Positions 1 to 6,440 are shown, counted from the stretch's first letter. The stretch is DNA of 7,266 nucleotides from CAKSHP01 sp045590935 (GCA_045590935.1 JAZNSA010000155.1:1-7266), one strand, 5' to 3'. Notes: generated by a model from the letters alone, not told the origin. A program made the numbers and translations.

Positions 1-2229
1 AATCTCATTATCAACTGTTTTCTTTTCGTCAAATTCAGGCCACTTACTATAGGAAATTTCTCCTTCAAACCCCAAATTTTGCCACATTTCTTCAGTTATA
101 TGAGGTGCTATCGGATTAAGAAGCATCAAAAATGTTTTGATTTCTCCCTTTGTTACCTCTGCTTTTTTCGTAAAGTCGTTCACAAGCGACATCATAGCGG
201 CAATAGCCGTATTAAACTTCATACGCTCAATATCATCGCCGACTTTTTTAACAGTTTTATGCATAGTTGACTCTAAATCCTTAGAATAATCGTCGCCCTC
301 AACTACAATGTTCTGCAAATTCCAAACTCTCTCCAAAAATTTGAAGCATCCCTTAACGCCCTGCTCCGACCACGGCGTAGCCTGGTCAAACGCACCAATA
401 AACATTTCGTATGTTCTGAACGTATCTGCACCATACTGAGAAACAACATCATCAGGATTTACAACATTTCCTCTCGACTTCGACATCTTCTCGCCGTTTT
501 CTCCCAAAATCATTCCATGTGATGTACGCTTTTGATACGGCTCTTTTGTTGGAACAACGCCTATGTCATATAAGAACTTGTGCCAGAAACGAGAATAAAG
601 CAAATGCAATGTTGTATGCTCCATACCGCCGTTGTACCAATCAACAGGCAACCAGTATTTAAGAAGCTCTTCTTTTGCAATTCCCGTAGCGCACTTAGGG
701 TCGATATATCTTAAGAAATACCAAGACGAGCCTGCCCACTGAGGCATTGTATCTGTTTCTCTCGTTGCCGCTCCGCCACACTTAGGACACGTTGTATCAA
801 CCCATGATTTAATCTTTGAAAGTGGCGATTCGCCATCGTCTGTTGGTTCAAAGTCCTCAAGCTCAGGCAATGTAAGAGGAAGATTTTCCTCTCCAACGGA
901 TACCCAACCGCACTTTTCGCAGTAAACAAGCGGAATTGGCTCTCCCCAATATCTCTGACGAGAGAACACCCAATCACGAAGCTTATAATTTACCTTTCTC
1001 TTTCCAAGTCCCTCTTTTTCAAGGAATTCAATCATAGCCGCAATTGCATCACCAACGCTCATTCCTGTCAGGAAACCCGAATTAACCATTGTTCCTTCTT
1101 CAACATCTGTATATGCTTCTTTTTGAACATCTTCGCCGCCTGAAACAACCTCAATAATCGGCATATCAAATTTCTTAGCAAACTCCCAGTCTCTGCTGTC
1201 ATGCGCAGGAACTGCCATAATAGCACCTGTTCCATACGTCATTAAAACATAATCCGAAACCCAAACAGGAAGCTTTGCTCCATTTACAGGATTAATCGCA
1301 TAAACGCCCTTAATCTGTACGCCTGTTTTGTCCTTAGCAAGCTCTGTTCTTTCAAACTCGCTCTTCTTTGCAGCTTCTTTTCTATAGTTTATAATGTCGC
1401 TAAAATTCTCAATCTTGCTCTCCCACTTATCAATATACGGATGCTCAGGCGAAACAACAACATACGTTGCACCAAACAATGTATCGCATCTTGTTGTATA
1501 AACAACAAGCTCATCATCTGTATTTTCTATCTTAAACTTAACCTCTGCACCCTCTGAGCGACCAATCCAATTCTTCTGCTGAGTTTTAACCTTTTCAATA
1601 AAGTTTACGCCATCCAAATCGTCGATAAGCTTCTGCGCATACTCAGTAATTCTAAGCATCCATTGGCTCTTTCTCTTTTGAACAACTTCACTTCCGCATC
1701 TTTCGCAAACGCCGTCAACAACTTCCTCGTTAGACAAACCAACCTTACAGCTTGTACACCAGTTAATAGGCATTTCCTGCTTGTATGCTAAGCCATTTTC
1801 AAAAAGCTTAAGGAAAATCCACTGAGTCCAATGATAATAGTCGCTATCTGTTGTATTAATCTCTTTAGACCAATCAAAAGAAAAGCCCAGTCTTTGAAGC
1901 TGCTCTTTAAAATGTCCAACATTGTCTGCCGTAACCTTCCTAGGATGGATATGATTTTTCATAGCATAGTTTTCGGTTGGCAAGCCGAAAGCATCCCATC
2001 CCATAGGGAACAAAACATTATATCCTTGCATACGTTTTTTTCTTGAAATAATATCAAGCGCCGTATATCCTCTTGGATGACCAACGTGCAAGCCGTGTCC
2101 CGACGGGTACGGGAACTCAACCAAGCCATAAAACTTCGGCTTAGACAAATCCTCCGAGCATTTATACGTTTCCTCTTCATACCATTTCTTTTGCCATTTC
2201 TTTTCTATTTCATCAAAATTATACTTCAT
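1..2229 (-). CDS. leuS: Leucyl-tRNA synthetase, C-terminus cut by window edge
   Basis: Cytoplasmic class I aminoacyl-tRNA synthetase that charges tRNA-Leu with leucine using ATP. The frame is open from the ATG at 2229 to base 1, giving 743 residues. The family in Gram-positives is about 800 long, so roughly 60 C-terminal residues lie outside the window. Seen in the translation: HIGH-type motif HVGH at residues 48-51 within PYPSGHGLHVGHP; a zinc-knuckle-like pair CxxC at 158-161 and 175-178; the CP1 editing domain with its threonine-rich TTRCDT (245-250) and GTGAIMAVPAHDSRD with Asp344, the residue that binds the amino group of mischarged amino acids in this family; a second CxxC pair at 437-440 and 481-484; and KMSKS at 581-585. 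Only a short linker precedes KMSKS, so the leucine-specific insert of E. coli LeuRS is absent, as in Bacillus-type enzymes. The start lies 4 bases after the rsfS stop. A GGTGA ribosome binding site inside the rsfS tail (2238-2242) indicates translational coupling. No T-box leader fits here. Confidence 0.97.
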   Translation of the reverse strand, partial: MKYNFDEIEKKWQKKWYEEETYKCSEDLSKPKFYGLVEFPYPSGHGLHVGHPRGYTALDIISRKKRMQGYNVLFPMGWDAFGLPTENYAMKNHIHPRKVTADNVGHFKEQLQRLGFSFDWSKEINTTDSDYYHWTQWIFLKLFENGLAYKQEMPINWCTSCKVGLSNEEVVDGVCERCGSEVVQKRKSQWMLRITEYAQKLIDDLDGVNFIEKVKTQQKNWIGRSEGAEVKFKIENTDDELVVYTTRCDTLFGATYVVVSPEHPYIDKWESKIENFSDIINYRKEAAKKSEFERTELAKDKTGVQIKGVYAINPVNGAKLPVWVSDYVLMTYGTGAIMAVPAHDSRDWEFAKKFDMPIIEVVSGGEDVQKEAYTDVEEGTMVNSGFLTGMSVGDAIAAMIEFLEKEGLGKRKVNYKLRDWVFSRQRYWGEPIPLVYCEKCGWVSVGEENLPLTLPELEDFEPTDDGESPLSKIKSWVDTTCPKCGGAATRETDTMPQWAGSSWYFLRYIDPKCATGIAKEELLKYWLPVDWYNGGMEHTTLHLLYSRFWHKFLYDIGVVPTKEPYQKRTSHGMILGENGEKMSKSRGNVVNPDDVVSQYGADTFRTYEMFIGAFDQATPWSEQGVKGCFKFLERVWNLQNIVVEGDDYSKDLESTMHKTVKKVGDDIERMKFNTAIAAMMSLVNDFTKKAEVTKGEIKTFLMLLNPIAPHITEEMWQNLGFEGEISYSKWPEFDEKKTVDNEI

Positions 2230-2233
2230 AAAA

Positions 2234-2617
2234 CTATTCACCATCCTTGTCTTTTACGTCATTTTCTTCTAAAAGCTCATCGCAAGTAAGCTTCTTTGCA
2301 TCCGACCAAAGCCTTTCAAGCCCATAAAAATCTCTTGATTCGCTATGGAAAACATGGCACACAACATCACCATAATCCAAAAGCACCCACGTAGCACTAT
2401 TATAACCTTCTATGTGTAACAAAGAAAATCCCGCTTTTGCCATTTTTTCTTCTATTTCATCTGCAATAGCCTTAACCTGAGCTGCGGAACCACCTGAACC
2501 TATAACAAAATAATCTGCAATTCCCGTCAGCTCCCCAATCTGCAACGCAAGAATATCTCCTGCCTTTTTATCATCAAAGCTCTTCGCAGCAACTTTTACT
2601 TTATCTATTGGATTCAT
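2234..2617 (-). CDS. rsfS: Ribosomal silencing factor RsfS (Iojap/DUF143 family)
   Basis: Small cytoplasmic protein of 127 residues. In this family it binds large-subunit protein L14 and blocks joining of 30S and 50S subunits, lowering translation in starvation. Family features are visible in order: DYFVIGSG at residues 35-42, the helix SAAQVKAIADEI just after it, WVLLDYGDVVCHVF at 77-90, and RDFYGLERLW at 95-104. The C-terminal tail after about residue 113 is acidic and lysine-rich and probably disordered. The ATG at 2617 is supported by the strong Shine-Dalgarno GGAGGTGG (2621-2628) at ideal spacing. Its own promoter lies just upstream, and leuS follows after 4 bases, so the pair probably forms a two-gene unit that also receives readthrough from yqeK. 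Length and motifs are typical, and nothing looks damaged. Confidence 0.96.
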   Translation of the reverse strand: MNPIDKVKVAAKSFDDKKAGDILALQIGELTGIADYFVIGSGGSAAQVKAIADEIEEKMAKAGFSLLHIEGYNSATWVLLDYGDVVCHVFHSESRDFYGLERLWSDAKKLTCDELLEENDVKDKDGE

Positions 2618-2647
2618 ATTCCACCTCCAAATATCATACTAAACCTT

Positions 2648-2676
2648 ATTATACATAATTTCATTTATATTTTCAA
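2648..2676 (-). promoter_or_regulatory. Sigma-A-type promoter for rsfS-leuS
   Basis: Reading the minus strand, a -35 box TTGAAA (2671-2676) and a perfect -10 box TATAAT (2648-2653) are separated by 17 bases. Transcription would start near 2640, leaving a short leader of about 23 bases that ends in the rsfS ribosome binding site. Upstream of the -35 box, A-tracts on the transcribed-sense strand occur at about 2680-2683, 2690-2693, 2702-2706 and 2710-2715, roughly one helical turn apart, consistent with an UP element. The rest of the 119-base gap between yqeK and rsfS is AT-rich, with no gene and no convincing terminator. Function is inferred from match to consensus and position. Confidence 0.75.
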
Positions 2677-2736
2677 GAGTTTTAATAAATTTTCATACAA
2701 ATTTTTATATTTTTTGAAAAAATCTGGCTAAAAAAC

Positions 2737-3306
2737 TCATTTCATACTGAAAATCAAGCTATTTCTCGCCCTTATCGTATCAAGATGCACGGCTTTTTTC
2801 TTTTCTATAACATAGGAAATCGAATGTTCAATCGCACTAAGAACTGCTGTATCCAAATCAATTTCTACAAGCTTGCGAAGCTCCTCTAAGCCATCAAAGT
2901 ATTTTCTGTTCGGCTCAATCATATCCGAAATATAAATTATTTTATCAAGCACAGACATATCTGCCTTTCCCGTCGTATGGCAAGAAATTGCAGAAATAAT
3001 GTCCATATCCGAAATCTCAAATTTACGCTTTGCTATTTCCGCTCCGAGATATTGATGAACTATATCGTAATTATTCATGCTTACGCAGTCAAGCTCAATT
3101 CCCCACTCCTTGCATAGCCTATATCCATCCTCTTTGTCAATTTCCTTTGCGCAATCGTGCAAAATTGCGGCAATCTCCGCCTTTTTCTCGTCAGCACCAA
3201 AACGCCTCGCCAACCGAACAGCCGTATCCTTAACGCCTATGCTATGAATATATCTTGAGGGTTTAAGACTTTCTCTTATAAATTTTTCGTATTCCAAATT
3301 TATCAC
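2737..3306 (-). CDS. yqeK: YqeK-type HD-domain bis(5'-nucleosyl)-tetraphosphatase
   Basis: HD-superfamily metal-dependent hydrolase of 189 residues. Characterised YqeK proteins split diadenosine tetraphosphate symmetrically into two ADP, removing an alarmone-like by-product of tRNA synthetases. Metal-ligand candidates are visible at the expected spacing: His21, His50-Asp51 (in AAILHDCAKE), His84 (in VHQYLG), His110 (in SCHTTGK) and Asp128 (in ISDMIEPNR). HTTGK and DxIEPNR are typical of YqeK rather than of the broader HD family. It sits directly after nadD, with one base between them, as in many Firmicutes. The listed start is a GTG at 3306. A TTG at 3297 is an alternative with a better-placed ribosome binding site and would shorten the protein by three residues. 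The protein appears complete and full length. Confidence 0.94.
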   Translation of the reverse strand: MINLEYEKFIRESLKPSRYIHSIGVKDTAVRLARRFGADEKKAEIAAILHDCAKEIDKEDGYRLCKEWGIELDCVSMNNYDIVHQYLGAEIAKRKFEISDMDIISAISCHTTGKADMSVLDKIIYISDMIEPNRKYFDGLEELRKLVEIDLDTAVLSAIEHSISYVIEKKKAVHLDTIRARNSLIFSMK

Positions 3307-3309
3307 CTT
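3295..3309 (-). promoter_or_regulatory. Ribosome binding site that leaves the yqeK start ambiguous
   Basis: The sequence AAGGTG (3304-3309) overlaps both the nadD stop codon TAA and the annotated GTG start of yqeK. Used as a Shine-Dalgarno, it would direct initiation at the TTG codon at 3295-3297, six bases downstream. Used as a start codon, the GTG has almost no ribosome binding site of its own and would depend on coupling to nadD termination. Both choices keep the HD domain intact. Confidence 0.45.
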
Positions 3310-3904
3310 AAATATATAATTTATTTTCCAAAATATAATCTAAAACCTCTTTAGTAAGAAACCTTGATACATCCTTTTTATCTCTTATTAAAGACCTGAT
3401 TTCGCTTGACGAAACATCCATTTCCTCCGTTTTAAGAAAAGATACCTCCGCAAAAAACTCATCCTTAAGATATTTAATTTTCTTTTCTATATCGCTTTCG
3501 TATCCGCCACGACCAAGCGCTACAAATGCACATAATTTCAATAGCTCATCTGCTCTGTACCATTTTTCGATATAATCAAGCGAATCTTCTCCTATAATAA
3601 AAACAAATTCATCGTTTGGATATTCTCTTAAAAAATGCGAAATCGTTTCAACACTGTAGCAAGGCTTTTCTTTCTTGATTTCAAAATCCGAAACATAAAG
3701 CCCTTCAATTCCGTCAATCGCAAGCCTGACCATATCATATCGTTGCTTGCCCGAAGTTTGCCCCGCCTCCTTATGAGGCGGATTTCCCGACGGAATATAT
3801 ACAATTGCATCCAAATTCATTTTATTTAAAACTTCTTTTCCAATATTTATATGCGCCTTGTGAATTGGATTAAAAGTTCCCCCAAACAAACCAATTTTTG
3901 CCAT
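3308..3904 (-). CDS. nadD: Nicotinate-nucleotide adenylyltransferase
   Basis: Cytoplasmic nucleotidyltransferase of 198 residues that joins nicotinate mononucleotide and ATP to give deamido-NAD and pyrophosphate, the step before NAD synthetase. The N-terminal phosphate-binding motif GGTFNPIHKAH (residues 8-18) and the C-terminal SSSEIR (165-170, matching the family's ISST.IR signature) bracket a Rossmann-like fold. Other family segments include IPSGNPPHK and FIIGEDSL. The usual HxGH is HKAH here, glycine replaced by alanine, while both histidines (His15, His18) are kept. The ATG at 3904 is preceded by GAGG at 7-base spacing. It lies 11 bases after yhbY and one base before yqeK, inside a co-transcribed unit. 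Length is typical. Confidence 0.97.
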   Translation of the reverse strand: MAKIGLFGGTFNPIHKAHINIGKEVLNKMNLDAIVYIPSGNPPHKEAGQTSGKQRYDMVRLAIDGIEGLYVSDFEIKKEKPCYSVETISHFLREYPNDEFVFIIGEDSLDYIEKWYRADELLKLCAFVALGRGGYESDIEKKIKYLKDEFFAEVSFLKTEEMDVSSSEIRSLIRDKKDVSRFLTKEVLDYILENKLYI

Positions 3905-3915
3905 AGGACCACCTC

Positions 3916-4209
3916 TTATCTCGGAAGCTCAATAACCTTTTTATTCTTAGACTCCTTGTATAAAACAAACTTAGAGCCCATCGCCGAAACAGGCTCAGCA
4001 CCCGTCAACCTTGCAACCTCATTACAAGTTGGCTTAACGTCTAAAAAAGCACTTTCCAAAATATGAATTTTTATAAGCTCTCTTGCTTCTAAAGCCGCCT
4101 CTATTTCCGAAATTATAGTATCTCCCAAGCCGCCCTTTCCAATTTGAAAAATAGGTTGCATACCATGAGCAAGCTTACGAAGATACGCCCTTTGTTTACT
4201 TGTAATCAT
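3916..4209 (-). CDS. yhbY: CRM-domain RNA-binding protein YhbY (50S assembly factor)
   Basis: Single-domain protein of 97 residues of the CRS1-YhbY family. E. coli YhbY associates with pre-50S particles, and the fold binds structured RNA. Seen directly: the opening ITSKQRAYLRKLAH, the conserved PIFQIGKGG with the exposed GKGG RNA-binding loop at residues 24-27, and the ELIKIHIL strand, followed by the ARLTGAEPVSAMGSKFVLYK segment typical of the C-terminal half. The ATG at 4209 has an AAAGGAAAGGG purine-rich site upstream. It follows obgE after 40 bases and precedes nadD by 11, matching the standard Firmicute order and supporting a role in ribosome assembly next to ObgE. Confidence 0.95.
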   Translation of the reverse strand: MITSKQRAYLRKLAHGMQPIFQIGKGGLGDTIISEIEAALEARELIKIHILESAFLDVKPTCNEVARLTGAEPVSAMGSKFVLYKESKNKKVIELPR

Positions 4210-4249
4210 ATATAAAGCCCTTTCCTTTCACACACAAAATACACCAAAA

Positions 4250-5527
4250 TCAGAATACGAAATCAAATTCCAAATCATACATTCTGACAGTATCGCCCTC
4301 TTTAATTCCCGCTTCCTCCAAGGCATCAATAACGCCCTTCTTTCTAAGCGAGCGTTGGAAGAAATTAAACGACTCATCATCTGCCAGATTTGTTGAGCAA
4401 ACAAGATTTTCAACCCAGCTTCCCTCAACAACAAAGACTTCATTTTCACGACGAATTTCAAAAAGAGGCGCATCTTCAATAATTTCCAAAATCGGGTCAG
4501 GCTCAAAATTCTCAACAGCAGGTATTGTTTTAAGCTTTGCCGCAACTGCACACATAAGCTTTGAAACGCCCTTTTGCGTAGCCGCTGAAATTTCAAACAC
4601 CTCTATTCCTCTTTTTTCCATTTCCGCACAAAATTCTTTGTACAATGAATCATCATATATTATATCCGTTTTATTCGCCGCAACAACCTGCACCCTTTCG
4701 GCAAGCGTTTCGTTATAGTTAAACAATTCCTTGTTTATCGCATCAAAATCCTCAATGGGATTTCTTCCCTCTATACCCGAAACGTCAACAACGTGAATTA
4801 AAAGGCGAGTTCTCTCAACGTGGCGCAAAAACTCATGTCCAAGTCCAACTCCATCGCTTGCACCCTCAATCAAGCCTGGTATATCAGCCAATACAAAACT
4901 TCCGTCAGAGCCAAGATTTTTCATTTCAACAACGCCAAGATTTGGCTCAAGAGTTGTAAAATGGTAATTTGCAATCTTTGGCCTTGCCGCCGTTACAGAT
5001 GCTAAAAGAGTTGACTTTCCGACATTCGGAAATCCAAGCAAGCCAACGTCTGCAATAAGCTTAAGCTCAAGCTTTAACTCCCTTTCCTCTCCCTTTTGCC
5101 CCGGCTTTGCAAACCTCGGCACCTGGCGTGTAGGGGTAGCGAAATGAGTATTTCCCCAACCGCCGTTGCCGCCTTTAAACAAAACAACTCTCTCGTTTGG
5201 CGGGGTCATATCCGCCAAAAGCCTGTTGGTTTGCGCATCACGAATTAACGTTCCCGCAGGAACTTTAATAACAAGGTCTGACGCATCTTTTCCAAAACAC
5301 TTTCCCGACGTACCATCTCCGCCATTTTCAGCAACGTATTTCCTTTTATATCTGAAATCAACAAGGGTTGAAACAGAAGAATCAATTTCAAAAATAATAC
5401 TTCCGCCCTTGCCGCCGTCGCCGCCGTCAGGTCCGCCCGCTGCAACATATTTCTCTCTGTGAAAAGAAACAGCACCATTGCCGCCGTTTCCCGCTTTAAC
5501 TAAAATTTTTGCTGTATCAAAAAACAT
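4250..5527 (-). CDS. obgE: Obg family ribosome-assembly GTPase
   Basis: Essential GTPase of 425 residues that acts in late 50S assembly and, in studied bacteria, responds to GDP/GTP balance and ppGpp. Domains in order: the glycine-rich Obg fold at residues 1 to about 157, with repeated glycine turns such as GGPDGGDGGKGG and GGNGGWGN; the G domain at about 158-330, with G1 GFPNVGKST (165-173), the G2 threonines at 191-192, G3 DIPG (215-218), G4 NKTD (285-288) and G5 SAA (314-316); then an OCT domain from about 350 to the end (FEIRRENEVFVVEG, then GDTVRMYDLEFDF). This three-domain Obg-fold, G and OCT layout is the Firmicute form. The ATG at 5527 has GAGG 8 bases upstream. A terminator separates it from rpmA, so it probably starts its own transcript running into yhbY-nadD-yqeK. 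Confidence 0.98.
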   Translation of the reverse strand: MFFDTAKILVKAGNGGNGAVSFHREKYVAAGGPDGGDGGKGGSIIFEIDSSVSTLVDFRYKRKYVAENGGDGTSGKCFGKDASDLVIKVPAGTLIRDAQTNRLLADMTPPNERVVLFKGGNGGWGNTHFATPTRQVPRFAKPGQKGEERELKLELKLIADVGLLGFPNVGKSTLLASVTAARPKIANYHFTTLEPNLGVVEMKNLGSDGSFVLADIPGLIEGASDGVGLGHEFLRHVERTRLLIHVVDVSGIEGRNPIEDFDAINKELFNYNETLAERVQVVAANKTDIIYDDSLYKEFCAEMEKRGIEVFEISAATQKGVSKLMCAVAAKLKTIPAVENFEPDPILEIIEDAPLFEIRRENEVFVVEGSWVENLVCSTNLADDESFNFFQRSLRKKGVIDALEEAGIKEGDTVRMYDLEFDFVF

Positions 5528-5543
5528 AAAAACTACCTCTCTT

Positions 5544-5596
5544 ATTTTATCAAATAGCTTCTTTACTTATTTTAAACAAACTTTTTAATAAAACAA
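5544..5596 (-). promoter_or_regulatory. Candidate promoter(s) for obgE operon
   Basis: A promoter is expected here because an intrinsic terminator lies just upstream. Two weak candidates are visible on the minus strand. One is TTGTTT (5591-5596) and TAAAAT (5569-5574) with a 16-base spacer. The other is an extended -10 TGATAAAAT (5544-5552) without a good -35, which would put the start only about 20 bases before the obgE ATG. The region is very AT-rich, so chance matches are likely and the choice is uncertain. Confidence 0.4.
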
Positions 5597-5600
5597 CTTA

Positions 5601-5634
5601 AATCAAAAACTCTCAGATGAACATCTGAGAGTTT
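5601..5634 (-). terminator. Intrinsic terminator after rpmA
   Basis: A perfect 13-base inverted repeat (5607-5619 with 5622-5634; arm CTCTCAGATG plus flanking A/T pairs) folds into a hairpin whose practical loop is four bases. In the minus-strand transcript it follows the rpmA stop by 7 bases. It is followed by a U-rich stretch, TTTTTGATTT, which partly overlaps the foot of the stem. This is a classic rho-independent terminator and marks the end of the rplU-rpmA unit. There is no gene on the plus strand for it to serve. Confidence 0.88.
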
Positions 5635-5641
5635 GTATTAA

Positions 5642-5896
5642 TTACGCAGAATAAACGCTGCACTGTTTCTTATCTTTGCCTTTTCTTTCAAACTTAACGT
5701 TTCCGTCAATCAAAGCAAATAAAGTATCATCACTACCGATACCAACATTGTTACCGGGATGGATTTTTGTACCACGCTGTCTTACTAAAATATTTCCGGC
5801 AGAAACAAACTGACCGTCTGCTCTCTTAACACCCAATCTCTTGGATTCACTATCACGACCATTCTTGGTCGAGCCCATACCTTTCTTATGTGCCAT
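5642..5896 (-). CDS. rpmA: Large-subunit ribosomal protein L27 (bL27), no N-terminal extension
   Basis: Ribosomal protein of 84 residues whose N-terminus reaches the peptidyl-transferase centre. The whole family core is present: AHKKGMGSTKNGRDSESKRLGVK, then GGQ-like ADGQFV, AGNILVRQRGT, HPGNNVG, and DDTLFALIDGNVKFE. The start is certain: a TAA codon lies in frame immediately before the ATG, and AGAGGTG (5904-5910) gives a good ribosome binding site. The protein therefore begins MAHKKG, the mature-type N-terminus. Most Firmicute L27 proteins instead start with an MLxxxLQxF-type leader that the Prp protease removes. The 71-base gap to rplU is too short for prp (ysxB), which usually sits there. 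It forms a unit with rplU and ends at an intrinsic terminator. Confidence 0.98.
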   Translation of the reverse strand: MAHKKGMGSTKNGRDSESKRLGVKRADGQFVSAGNILVRQRGTKIHPGNNVGIGSDDTLFALIDGNVKFERKGKDKKQCSVYSA

Positions 5897-5967
5897 TTAT
5901 TAACACCTCTGCTTTCATAATTCAAAAATAAATCTGACTTACTCCAAAATTTAACCTTTGGTTTCAA

Positions 5968-6276
5968 TTAACCATTGATTTTCTCAATTTGAAGCTTTGT
6001 ATAAGGCTGTCTGTGTCCCTGCTTTTTACGATAGTTCTTCTTAGCCTTAAACTTGAAAACGATAACCTTCTTGCTCTTGCCCTGCTTTAAAACCTTAGCA
6101 GAAACGCTTGCGCCTGCAACAGTAGGCTCACCAACCTTAAGCTCATCGCCACCAATTGCCAAAACTTTATCAAAAGTATAGTTTCCTTCAACCTCAGCGT
6201 CTAGCTTTTCAACGAAGATAACATCACCTTCTGCTACCTTGTACTGCTTTCCGCCTGTTTCGATAATTGCGTACAT
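5968..6276 (-). CDS. rplU: Large-subunit ribosomal protein L21 (bL21)
   Basis: Ribosomal protein of 102 residues that binds 23S rRNA and helps early 50S assembly. Family hallmarks: the N-terminal MYAIIETGGKQYKV, the central KVLAIGGDELKVGEPTVAGA, and the basic C-terminal FKFKAKKNYRKKQGHRQPYT followed by LQIEKI. Length is typical. The ATG at 6276 is preceded by a near-perfect AAGGAGGTG (6282-6290). It is the first gene after a strong promoter and a leader of about 90 bases, followed by rpmA after 71 bases. In many Firmicutes L21 regulates its own operon through such a leader, but whether that happens here is inference. Confidence 0.98.
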   Translation of the reverse strand: MYAIIETGGKQYKVAEGDVIFVEKLDAEVEGNYTFDKVLAIGGDELKVGEPTVAGASVSAKVLKQGKSKKVIVFKFKAKKNYRKKQGHRQPYTKLQIEKING

Positions 6277-6367
6277 AATTGCACCTCCTTATTTAATGAA
6301 GTCTCGCTAATTTAGGCGTTGCCAAACAAATTATGGCAAACTTAAAAAGCCGTAATTATGCGGTTAC
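6277..6367 (-). ncRNA. rplU 5' leader, possible L21 autoregulatory element
   Basis: From the predicted transcription start near 6367 to the rplU ATG there are about 90 untranslated bases, much more than ribosome binding needs. Short potential stems are visible: CCG/CGG (6350-6352 with 6361-6363), TTGCCA/TGGCAA with a 9-base loop (6319-6324 with 6334-6339), and CGC/GCG (6305-6307 with 6316-6318), the last just upstream of the ribosome binding site. Low-GC Gram-positive bacteria are known to carry an L21 leader at this position (Rfam L21_leader). I cannot confirm a match to that family by eye, so length and position are the main support. Confidence 0.4.
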
Positions 6368-6373
6368 TAAGAT

Positions 6374-6402
6374 ATAATACCACAATATTTGCCGTATGTC
6401 AA
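6374..6402 (-). promoter_or_regulatory. Strong promoter for rplU-rpmA with A-tract upstream element
   Basis: On the minus strand a perfect -35 box TTGACA (6397-6402) is followed by a 17-base spacer and a -10 box TATTAT (6374-6379). A TGG precedes the -10, giving an extended -10. Start is predicted near 6367-6368. Directly upstream, four A-tracts (6406-6411, 6416-6422, 6427-6433, 6437-6442) sit with centres 10.5, 11 and 9.5 bases apart, on one face of the helix, as expected for an UP element and curved DNA. The last one overlaps the metK stop codon. Near-perfect consensus fits a highly expressed ribosomal protein operon. Confidence 0.88.
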
Positions 6403-6416
6403 TAGTTTTTTGACAT
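6396..6416. repeat. 7-bp inverted repeat over the rplU -35 box
   Basis: ATGTCAA (6396-6402) and TTGACAT (6410-6416) form a perfect inverted repeat with a 7-base spacer. One arm contains the -35 hexamer TTGACA of the rplU promoter. On the plus strand the second arm runs into seven T residues (6416-6422), so it resembles a weak terminator for plus-strand transcription. It could also be an operator. The stem is AT-rich and may be chance. Confidence 0.4.
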
Positions 6417-6440
6417 TTTTTTGATATTTTTTTGTATTTT

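Noticed and set aside
2677..2736. A terminator after yqeK
   Set aside because: The stretch has A and T runs and short AT-only symmetries but no GC-containing stem, so the A-tracts are better explained as part of the rsfS promoter.
4228..4596. 122-codon minus-strand frame overlapping the end of obgE
   Set aside because: The OCT domain of ObgE is clearly read in the other frame. This one is an overlapping shadow with a leucine/arginine-rich artificial composition.
5166..5462. 98-codon plus-strand frame with proline-rich stretches
   Set aside because: It is the complement of the glycine-rich Obg fold; GGC-rich codons read backwards give proline and alanine runs.
5785..5967. A 60-codon open frame starting with TTG right after rplU
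   Set aside because: It overlaps rpmA out of frame for most of its length, has no good ribosome binding site and resembles no Prp motif, so it is not a hidden prp gene.
6417..6440. A terminator for metK in the metK-rplU gap
   Set aside because: On the metK transcript this stretch is A-rich rather than U-rich and the only inverted repeat lacks a downstream U-tract, so it does not look like an intrinsic terminator in that direction.
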